This document shows, piece after piece, positions 8,503 through 14,506 of a DNA stretch of 26,261 nt. The DNA lies in NCBI GenBank assembly GCA_043797735.1, contig JAZDPH010000077.1, positions 1 to 26,261 of the forward strand. Direction: 5' to 3'. Each line of letters starts with the position of its first letter. Position 1 is the first letter of the stretch. Origin of the DNA: BS750m-G77 sp043797735. Lineage in GTDB: Bacteria > Omnitrophota > Gorgyraeia > Gygaellales > Profunditerraquicolaceae. The position numbers and the translations under genes were made by a program. A model generated the notes under the pieces. It worked only from the letters and a program-made list of their open reading frames with translations. It was not told the DNA's origin and did not search any database.

Positions 8503-8727
8503 GAAATAACCAATCACCAAGATACAAGATACAAACAAATTTCAATATTCAATAACCAATGACCAAACATTCGTCATTGCGAGCCCCGCAGGGGCGAAGC
8601 AATCTCACTTTGTCTTGAGATTGCTTCGCTCGCGCTTTGCGCTCGCTCGCAATGACAGTGAGTTTGATTATTGAAATTTGGTTATTGGTCATTGTTTGGT
8701 TATTGTTTCTTGTATCTTGGTTATTTC
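8503..8727. repeat. Outer palindrome of AATAACCAATGACC-type words
   Basis: The 271-bp gap between the aminotransferase gene and mcsA contains a long imperfect inverted repeat. The left arm (about 8503-8568: GAAATAACCAATCACC, AAGATACAAGATAC, AATAACCAATGACCAAAC) is matched by a right arm (about 8661-8727: GTTTGATTATTGAAATTTGG, TTATTGGTCATTG, TTGTATCTTGGTTATTTC). It is interrupted in the middle by an unrelated palindromic element at 8573-8656. Any mcsA promoter must lie in or beside this structure; I see no clear one. Confidence 0.8.
8573..8656. repeat. GTCATTGCGAG palindromic element, copy 1 (nested)
   Basis: An 84-bp element bounded by GTCATTGCGAG on the left and CTCGCAATGAC on the right. An inner pair GAAGCAATCTCA/TGAGATTGCTTC surrounds a short loop. 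It sits inside the outer AATAACC palindrome. Two related copies are at 13204-13334 and 14389-14486. Elements of this type are known to be scattered through many bacterial genomes; no protein is encoded. Confidence 0.88.
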
Positions 8728-8748
8728 ACTTTGTTTCGATGTTAGAAT

Positions 8749-9618
8749 TTAATATTTTATTCCTTCTTTCTTCGTCAACTCCCTAAACTTATTCATCAGG
8801 CCAAGAGTAATCCTGCCGGGCCTGGCGTCTCCAATTTTGCGGCCGTCAACTGCCACTACAGGAATAATCTCCGCTGCCGTGCCGGTAAGGAAGCATTCGT
8901 CGCTGATATAGACTTCGTGGCGCGTAATTACGTGTTCATGCACGCAAATCTTATCCTTGCGCGCAATCTCCATAACCGAATCTCTGGTTATGCCTCGTAA
9001 GGTCCCCATGCACTGCGGCGGGGTATAAAGATGCTTATTTTTAACGATAAAGATATTGTCACCCGTGCATTCGGCAACATAACCTAAAGAATCCAGCATT
9101 ATCGCCTCGTCAAAACCGCAATTTACCGCCTCAATCTTTGCCATGATGTTATTAAGATAATTCAGGGATTTAATCTGCGGGTTTAATGCCTCGGGCAGGT
9201 TCCTGAGCGTGGGAACGGTAATAATCTTTAAGCCTTCCTTGTAGAACTCCTTAGGATATAAAGTGATCTTATCGGCGATAATGATGACGGTGGCATTACC
9301 CCGACATTTGCGCGGGTCAAGCCCAAGGTCGCCTTCGCCCCGGGTTACCACCAGGCGGATATAGGCATCTTTGAGTTTATTCTCCTTAAGCGTGGCAACA
9401 ACCGCCTGCATCAATTTCTCTTGAGTTAAAGGAATTTCCAGCATTATGCTCTTTGCCGACTCAAAAAGCCGCTCGATATGCTCCTTTAATTTAAAGACCA
9501 GCCGGTTGTAGGAGCGGATGCCCTCAAAGATACCGTCCCCATAAAGCAGGCCGTGGTCAAAAACCGAAATCTTTGCCTGCGACTTTTCGTAATATTTGCC
9601 GTTGATATAGACTTTCAT
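8749..9618 (-). CDS. ilvE: Class IV aminotransferase, probably branched-chain amino acid aminotransferase
   Basis: This is a fold-type IV PLP-dependent aminotransferase of 289 residues, the size of the short IlvE group, which makes leucine, isoleucine and valine from their keto acids with glutamate as donor. The N-terminal segment FDHGLLYGDGIFEGIRSYN is the family hallmark. The PLP lysine is K150 in NPQIKSLNYLNNIMAK, and the GYVAECTGDNIFIVKN strand (from 179) binds cofactor. The TLRGITRDSVMEIA motif is also present. D-amino acid aminotransferase and 4-amino-4-deoxychorismate lyase are related alternatives. The SLNYLNN motif favours IlvE. AAGGGGG precedes the ATG. The gene is downstream of lolD, with a repeat between them. 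Confidence 0.88.
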   Translation of the reverse strand: MKVYINGKYYEKSQAKISVFDHGLLYGDGIFEGIRSYNRLVFKLKEHIERLFESAKSIMLEIPLTQEKLMQAVVATLKENKLKDAYIRLVVTRGEGDLGLDPRKCRGNATVIIIADKITLYPKEFYKEGLKIITVPTLRNLPEALNPQIKSLNYLNNIMAKIEAVNCGFDEAIMLDSLGYVAECTGDNIFIVKNKHLYTPPQCMGTLRGITRDSVMEIARKDKICVHEHVITRHEVYISDECFLTGTAAEIIPVVAVDGRKIGDARPGRITLGLMNKFRELTKKEGIKY

Positions 9619-9635
9619 TATTGCCCCCTTATTAG

Positions 9636-9706
9636 AGGTTAAGGATGAGGATGAGGTTAAGGATGAGATTTTCTCAACCTTATCCTAAACCTTATCCTAA
9701 TGTTTT
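9636..9706. repeat. GGTTAAGGATGAGG palindromic repeat, copy 1
   Basis: An imperfect inverted repeat: AGGTTAAGGATGAGG-type words in the left half and their complements CTCAACCTTATCC and AACCTTATCC in the right half, with TTTT near the centre. It fills the gap between the aminotransferase gene and lolD. It is identical over about 71 bp to the copy at 10401-10471. Confidence 0.9.
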
Positions 9707-9720
9707 CTCATTACGTTAAT

Positions 9721-10395
9721 CTAATGAACAAGCACTCCGTCTTTCAACTGATAAATTTTATCCGCTGACTCTGCCAGGGCCTGGTTATGCGTAACCAAGA
9801 CAACCGTCATCTCCCGGCTCTTGTTAGCCTGTTTAATCAGGGAGAGAACCTCCTCACCGGACTTGGAATCCAGGTTGCCTGTCGGCTCATCGCATAAAAG
9901 CAGATCAGGCCCGTTTATTAAACCCCGGGCAATCGCCGCCCTCTGTTTCTCTCCGCCGGATAACTGCGCAGGAAAATGCCCTGCCCTCTCACTCAATCCC
10001 ACCCGCTTTAACAGCTCCATCGCCTTTTCTCTGATCTGTGGACTGTTGACTATGGACTGTGAACTAATAAGCGCCGGCATCAACACATTCTCCAGCACGG
10101 TAAATTCCGATAATAAATGATAAAACTGAAAGACAAAGCCGATTTTTCTATTCCTGATCCTGGAAAGCGAATTATCCCTTAGTTTATAAATATTTTCTCC
10201 CTGAAAAATCACCTCCCCCTGCGAAGGCAAATCCAGGCCACCAAGGATATGCAAAAGCGTGGACTTACCCGCGCCCGAAGGCCCGACGATGGCGGCGAAA
10301 TCCCCTTTTGTTATTTTTAAATCTATGCCCTTTAATACCGGCAGTTGTTTCTTGCCGTCGGTATAGACCTTGTGAATGTTTATTGCCTGTAACAT
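9721..10395 (-). CDS. lolD: LolD lipoprotein-release ABC ATPase
   Basis: LolD drives the LolCDE complex, which extracts outer-membrane lipoproteins from the inner membrane. The 224-residue protein has Walker A GPSGAGKST at 38-46, the Q-loop FVFQFYHLLSEFTVLENV, the signature LSGGEKQR at 145-152, Walker B LLLCDEPTGNLDS and the switch histidine in VLVTHN. The FYHLL sequence after the Q-loop is typical of LolD rather than the MacB group. Residues 111-121 (SSQSIVNSPQI) are coded by a GTGGACTGTTGACTATGGACT-like word array and make the loop about three residues longer than in E. coli LolD. No ribosome site is visible before the ATG, because a palindromic repeat ends five bases upstream. lolC/E lies immediately upstream. 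Confidence 0.92.
   Translation of the reverse strand: MLQAINIHKVYTDGKKQLPVLKGIDLKITKGDFAAIVGPSGAGKSTLLHILGGLDLPSQGEVIFQGENIYKLRDNSLSRIRNRKIGFVFQFYHLLSEFTVLENVLMPALISSQSIVNSPQIREKAMELLKRVGLSERAGHFPAQLSGGEKQRAAIARGLINGPDLLLCDEPTGNLDSKSGEEVLSLIKQANKSREMTVVLVTHNQALAESADKIYQLKDGVLVH
10033..10065. repeat. Short TGGACT-word array inside lolD
   Basis: Thirty-three bases are built from the related words TGTGGACT, GTTGACT and ATGGACTGT. They lie in frame inside lolD and code for residues 111-121, in the variable loop between the Q-loop and the ABC signature. They look like a repeat-derived in-frame segment. Confidence 0.5.
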
Positions 10396-10400
10396 ATTAA

Positions 10401-10471
10401 AGGTTAAGGATGAGGATGAGGTTAAGGATGAGATTTTCTCAACCTTATCCTAAACCTTATCCTAATGTTTT
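10401..10471. repeat. GGTTAAGGATGAGG palindromic repeat, copy 2
   Basis: Identical over about 71 bp to the copy at 9636-9706. It lies between lolD and lolC/E and fills nearly the whole gap: its left end is five bases from the lolD start codon, and its right end touches the lolC/E stop codon. Confidence 0.9.
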
Positions 10472-11661
10472 TACTCGTACCTCAGCGCCTCAACCGGCGC
10501 CATCTGTGCGGCTTTGCGCGCCGGATAAATTGTTGAAAATAAAACTATGGCCATCGCCGCCAGGATAACCAGCGCCATATCCGGCCAGAGCACCACCGAA
10601 ACCGGCAGCCGGTCAATATAGTATATATCCTGCGGCAGTTTTATAAACTGGTATTTCGCAAGCAGCGCGCAGAGCCCGATTCCGCCGGCTGCGCCCACTA
10701 GCGTCCCCAGCGTCCCGATGATAATCCCTTCAAAAGTAAAAATCCTTCTGATGCCGGCAGAGTTCATCCCGATTGCCTTGAGGATGCCGATATCCTTGGT
10801 CTTCTCCACCACCATAACCACCAGGGTGCTGATAATATTAAAAGAGGCCACCAGTATTATCAAGGTCAGGATGATAAACATGGTCAGTTTCTCTAATTTT
10901 AAGGCGGCAAAGAAATTCTGGTTTGCCTCCATCCAGGTCTTAAGAATATAATTAAACCCCAGGGATACGCTCAACTCATCCCTTACCTTATCGGCCAGGT
11001 ATAAATCATTAAGTTTTATAGCCGCGCCGGTGATCTGGCCGGGCAGGGCTAAAATCTCCTGGGCGGTGGCAAGGTTGGTAAAGACAAGGTTCATATCGTA
11101 GTCGTACATCCCCGACTTAAAAATACCGGCCACCTTCAAATCGTGCTTCTTGCCCAGGGGTGAATAAACCTCTAACTGCGTACCCGTACCCAGCCCAAGG
11201 TAGTGCGCCAGCTCTTTGCCTATGATTATATCCCCCTGGCCCAAGCTATCAATATCCCCGGAGACGATATACTGCTTTATTTTAGTTACCCGCGCTTCAG
11301 CCTGCGGGTCTATGCCCTTTAAGCCCACGGCAAAATACCTGCTGCCCTCTTTGGCCAGAATCTGGCCCTGAATAAAAGGGCTCACCGCCTTTACCTGCGG
11401 GTTGGACGAGGCGGCTGCGGCGATAAAATTGTATTCGGCGGCGTCTATTGCCTTATAGCTGGATAAAGTAATGTGCGAATAGTTGCCGACGATTTTTTCG
11501 CGCAGGTCCTTGTCAAAGCCGGTCATCACCGCAATGACCACAATAAGGGCGGCTACGCCGATCGCGATACCTAAGACTGAAATAATGCTGATCAGCGAGA
11601 TGAATTTCTCTTTTCTCCTTGTAACAAGGTAACGCCAGCTGATCATTAATTCGGTTTTCAT
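10471..11661 (-). CDS. lolC: LolC/LolE-type lipoprotein-releasing permease
   Basis: This is the inner-membrane permease of the lipoprotein release complex. The 396-residue length matches LolC and LolE (about 400). It has one N-terminal membrane helix (about 24-48, ISLISIISVLGIAIGVAALIVVIAVM), a large periplasmic domain (about 50-255), and three C-terminal helices with the FtsX-like motif VVEKTKDIGILKAIGMNSAGIRRIF between the first and second. The ending YPARKAAQMAPVEALRYE is typical. Only one such gene is present beside lolD, so it may act as a homodimer (LolF-like); which of LolC, LolE or LolF it is cannot be decided here. Upstream of its start is another palindromic repeat, and no strong ribosome site is seen. 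Confidence 0.9.
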   Translation of the reverse strand: MKTELMISWRYLVTRRKEKFISLISIISVLGIAIGVAALIVVIAVMTGFDKDLREKIVGNYSHITLSSYKAIDAAEYNFIAAAASSNPQVKAVSPFIQGQILAKEGSRYFAVGLKGIDPQAEARVTKIKQYIVSGDIDSLGQGDIIIGKELAHYLGLGTGTQLEVYSPLGKKHDLKVAGIFKSGMYDYDMNLVFTNLATAQEILALPGQITGAAIKLNDLYLADKVRDELSVSLGFNYILKTWMEANQNFFAALKLEKLTMFIILTLIILVASFNIISTLVVMVVEKTKDIGILKAIGMNSAGIRRIFTFEGIIIGTLGTLVGAAGGIGLCALLAKYQFIKLPQDIYYIDRLPVSVVLWPDMALVILAAMAIVLFSTIYPARKAAQMAPVEALRYE

Positions 11662-11681
11662 AAAAATATAATCCAGTGATA

Positions 11682-11746
11682 AAGGTTAAGGCTGAGGATG
11701 AGGTTAAGTTTTATATTTTCTCAACCTAAACCTTAACCTCATCCTT
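11682..11746. repeat. GGTTAAGGATGAGG palindromic repeat, copy 3, overlapping the end of lysS
   Basis: A diverged copy: AGGTTAAGGCTGAGGATGAGG on the left, CTCAACCTAAACCTTAACCTC on the right. Its right half runs into lysS and codes for the last codons (KDEVKV) and the TAG stop. Confidence 0.85.
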
Positions 11747-13192
11747 TCTTGTATTTTCCGGCCGCAATAACGGAAACAATATCACGTCTCGAATAGACGG
11801 CTGGCCGGTAAGAAGCATCACCAGCCGGTCAATGCCGATGCCCAATCCCCCTGCGGGGGGCATCCCGTGCTCCAAGGCTAAAACATAATCCTCATCCACT
11901 TCTCTTTTCTCATCGGGATCTAAGCCTTTGATCTCCTCCTGAAACCTCTTCTTCTGCTCAAGGGGGTCATTTAACTCCGAATAGGCATTAGCAACTTCCA
12001 TGCCTGCGATGTATAATTCAAACCTCTCCGAGAGCAGAGGATTATCCTTCTTGGCCCTTGCCAGTGGACAAAGGCTGGTGAAATAATCGGTTACAAACAC
12101 CGGATTCGCGCTTAAGCCCTGCTCCAATATATCCTCAATGATCTTATTAACCTGCGAGCGGGTAAGTTTTGCCTGATCCTTGGCAAAGCCTTTATCCTGA
12201 AGTTTCTTCAGCATAGCCGCAGCCTCGTCCCCGGGCTCAATGCCAAACTTATTCTTTACCATCTCGGCAAAAGAACTCCTCTGCCAGGGCACAGCCAGGC
12301 TCACATCCTTGCCCTGATAGCTAAATTTATTCTCGCCCAATACCTGCATCCCCACATGGATAATCAACTCCTCGCTCAACTTCATCATATCTTCATAATT
12401 TGCGTATGCCTGGTAAACCTCAAGCATGGTAAATTCGGGATTATGCCTGGTTGAGACCCCTTCATTCCTGAAACTGCGGTTTATTTCATAGACCCGCTCA
12501 AATCCTCCGACTAAAAGCCGCTTCAGGTATAACTCCGGGGCAATCCTTAAATATAAATCCATATCGTATTCATTATGATGCGCCTTAAACGGCCTGCCGG
12601 CCGCACCCCCGGCGATATGATGCATCATCGGGGTCTCCACCTCCAGAAACCCTTTCTCTTCAAGGAACTCCCTGATTGCTTTAATGATGCGCGAGCGCAT
12701 CAAAAAGACTTTTTTTACCTCTTCATTGGAAATCAAATCCAGGTAACGCTGGCGGTAGCGCAGTTCAACGTCTTTAAGGCCGTGCCACTTTTCAGGAAGC
12801 GGCCTTAAAGCCTTTGAAAGCAAGGTAAACTCTTCAACCTTCAACGTCGGCTCTGCGGTACGGGTCTTAAAAAGTTCCCCTTTGGCGTTTATAAAATCCG
12901 CGATATCAAGGTGTTGGAGAATCTCCGCCTGGGCCTTATCCAGGGCGTCGGCCTTCAGATAAAGCTGTATCTTACCGCTGGAATCCCTCAAGTCCAAAAA
13001 AGCGGCCTTACCGTGAGAGCGCTTGGCCATAATCCGGCCGCAAAAAGAGGCCTTCTCCCCCTCCCGGAACTCCTTTAAGGCATCGCCTATCTTAATATAA
13101 GGGCCCGCAGGAGATCCGTAAGGCGATACTCCCATCTCCTTGAGCGCCGCCAACTTATCTATTCTTTGCTGGATAATTTCGTTTAGTTCCAT
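11726..13192 (-). CDS. lysS: Lysyl-tRNA synthetase, class II
   Basis: LysS charges tRNA-Lys with lysine. At 488 residues it has the normal length. The N-terminal OB-fold anticodon-binding domain (about 45-140) contains the FCGRIMAKRSHGKAAFLDLRDSSG strands. The class II catalytic core then shows motif 1 around RSRIIKAIREFLEEKGFLEVETPMM, motif 2 FRNEGVSTRHNPEFTMLE, and motif 3 GGLGIGIDRLVMLLTG. The lysine-pocket sequence MEVANAYSELNDP is present. The final residues KDEVKV are supplied by a palindromic repeat that overlaps the 3' end. No ribosome site is evident before the ATG; the predicted leader is almost all repeat, transcribed from the promoter at 13351-13379. Confidence 0.97.
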   Translation of the reverse strand: MELNEIIQQRIDKLAALKEMGVSPYGSPAGPYIKIGDALKEFREGEKASFCGRIMAKRSHGKAAFLDLRDSSGKIQLYLKADALDKAQAEILQHLDIADFINAKGELFKTRTAEPTLKVEEFTLLSKALRPLPEKWHGLKDVELRYRQRYLDLISNEEVKKVFLMRSRIIKAIREFLEEKGFLEVETPMMHHIAGGAAGRPFKAHHNEYDMDLYLRIAPELYLKRLLVGGFERVYEINRSFRNEGVSTRHNPEFTMLEVYQAYANYEDMMKLSEELIIHVGMQVLGENKFSYQGKDVSLAVPWQRSSFAEMVKNKFGIEPGDEAAAMLKKLQDKGFAKDQAKLTRSQVNKIIEDILEQGLSANPVFVTDYFTSLCPLARAKKDNPLLSERFELYIAGMEVANAYSELNDPLEQKKRFQEEIKGLDPDEKREVDEDYVLALEHGMPPAGGLGIGIDRLVMLLTGQPSIRDVILFPLLRPENTRKDEVKV

Positions 13193-13203
13193 AGTCGTTA
13201 TGT

Positions 13204-13334
13204 GTCATTGCGAGGAAGCCGACCCTGAGCGAAGCGAAGGGGTGGCTGACGAAGCAATCTCTATTAGATTGCTTCGGGCTTGCGCCCTCGCAACCTTCGG
13301 GATTGCTTCGCTCCCTTCGGTCGCTCGCAATGAC
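13204..13334. repeat. GTCATTGCGAG palindromic element, copy 2, in the lysS leader
   Basis: A 131-bp element bounded by GTCATTGCGAG and CTCGCAATGAC. The inner pair GAAGCAATCTCTA/TAGATTGCTTC is present, followed by a second GGGATTGCTTCGCTCCC stretch and a left-hand GAGCGAAGCGAAGGGG stretch that could pair with it. It begins 11 bases from the lysS start and is longer than the other two copies. Confidence 0.9.
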
Positions 13335-13350
13335 GAATGCATACTGCTCA

Positions 13351-13379
13351 ATTATATAGTAGAATTGGGGTTATGTCAA
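13351..13379 (-). promoter_or_regulatory. Consensus sigma-70-type promoter for lysS
   Basis: On the minus strand TTGACA (13374-13379) and TATAAT (13351-13356) are separated by exactly 17 bases: all twelve consensus bases match. The -35 hexamer contains the htpX stop codon. Transcription would start near 13344 and read straight through the palindromic element at 13204-13334 into lysS. Confidence 0.85.
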
Positions 13380-14335
13380 ACTTTGTATTCGGACAACTGC
13401 TTAATGCGCTTGAGCATATTCGGGTGCGTGCTTAGTGCCTCAAGCATAACATCGCCGAAACTTAAAGTAATTTTTTTATTCCTTAACTGCTCAAGCTCAA
13501 GCGAATCAATAGTCCCGCTTTTATCCAAATCAAGCTGGCTTAATTCCTTTATCTCCTTCAGGCTGCGCGAGGGGTCATTGAGGAAGAACGCCTTTAACCC
13601 CTCGGTCTCCTTGAGGGCCTCCTTATTCATGCGTGCTGAGCCATAGACCAGCTTGTAGAGGCTTGAGGCCAGCGCCGCCGGCTTATTACCCAAAAGCAAA
13701 GAGCCCTTATCGGCAAAATACTCCCGGATGCGCGAGGCATAAAGCACTAAAAGATTGCTGATAAAATAAAACAAAAACGCCGCCAGTCCGATTAAGACGG
13801 TATTGCCGCCGCTGCGAGAGCGCCGGCGGCCAAAAAACAAAAACTGCCAGGCCAGGTAATACATCACCATCGGTATAACCGAAAGCAAGGTAATGGTAAG
13901 CACATCTTTATTCTTAAGGTGGCTTAATTCATGCCCGAGCACCGCCCTTAGCTCCTCTTCGTCAAGTAAGGTGAGTATCCCCTGGGTAACACAGACCCTG
14001 CCGTCGGCTAAGCCCCTGCCGAAAGCAAAAGCATTAGGAATCTGGATCCCGGCTATGCCGATTCTGGGCATCGGCATCTTTGCCTGCATCGCCATATTCT
14101 CAACCATCTGGAACAAGCGGGGGTAATCCTCTCTCTTGACGTATTTTACCCGCATTGACCACTCCACCATCTTGGGCCCAAGCATATACTGGATAAACAT
14201 CATCACCAGCGCAAAGATAAGGTAAAAATAAAAATTACCTATGCCCATGGAAGCCCCAATCATGGTAATTACAGCGTAGACAATGGCAAAAAGCGCTGCC
14301 AGCAAAAGCCCCATTCTTAATCTTAACCAGAACAT
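13376..14335 (-). CDS. htpX: HtpX-like membrane zinc metalloprotease (M48) with an EF-hand-like loop
   Basis: HtpX is an inner-membrane endopeptidase that degrades misfolded membrane proteins. The 319-residue protein has two N-terminal membrane helices (about 10-30 and 35-52). The zinc motif HELSH at 135-139 and the third ligand E205 in SRIREYFAD are separated by two further membrane helices (about 147-167 and 178-200). Near the C terminus the stretch DLDKSGTIDSLE at 269-280 fits the 12-residue EF-hand calcium loop, with D, D, S, G, I and E in the expected places. It is followed by the conserved STHPNMLKRI ending. GGAGGATTAAG precedes the ATG. Its stop lies in the -35 of the lysS promoter. 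Confidence 0.93.
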   Translation of the reverse strand: MFWLRLRMGLLLAALFAIVYAVITMIGASMGIGNFYFYLIFALVMMFIQYMLGPKMVEWSMRVKYVKREDYPRLFQMVENMAMQAKMPMPRIGIAGIQIPNAFAFGRGLADGRVCVTQGILTLLDEEELRAVLGHELSHLKNKDVLTITLLSVIPMVMYYLAWQFLFFGRRRSRSGGNTVLIGLAAFLFYFISNLLVLYASRIREYFADKGSLLLGNKPAALASSLYKLVYGSARMNKEALKETEGLKAFFLNDPSRSLKEIKELSQLDLDKSGTIDSLELEQLRNKKITLSFGDVMLEALSTHPNMLKRIKQLSEYKV

Positions 14336-14388
14336 CTTAATCCTCCAGCTTAAAGATCCAATAATTACTTAGCCAACATGCATAACCC

Positions 14389-14486
14389 TATCGTCATTGC
14401 GAGGAGCCCGAGCGTAGCGAGGGCGACGAAGCAATCTATTTAGATTGCTTCGTCCCTCACTTTGTTCGGGACTCGCAATGACGATA
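14389..14486. repeat. GTCATTGCGAG palindromic element, copy 3
   Basis: A 98-bp element bounded by TATCGTCATTGCGAG and CTCGCAATGACGATA, with inner arms GACGAAGCAATCTA/TAGATTGCTTCGTC around a very short loop. It is the most symmetrical of the three copies. It lies between htpX and the thioredoxin/DsbD-like/DUF1573 gene. A transcript through it would form a strong hairpin, so it may also end transcription. Confidence 0.9.
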
Positions 14487-14506
14487 GAACTATGTACACC
14501 TCTCGA

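Noticed and set aside
8503..8727. Possible CRISPR array
   Set aside because: The repeats are inverted and irregular in length, with no evenly spaced unique spacers and no cas genes nearby.
8478..8748. CtsR or CIRCE heat-shock operator before mcsA
   Set aside because: No GGTCAAA tandem or TTAGCACTC-type inverted repeat is present in the gap.
13140..13646. A 168-residue plus-strand frame across the lysS/htpX junction
   Set aside because: It reads through the palindromic element and is antisense to two certain genes; no domain is recognisable.
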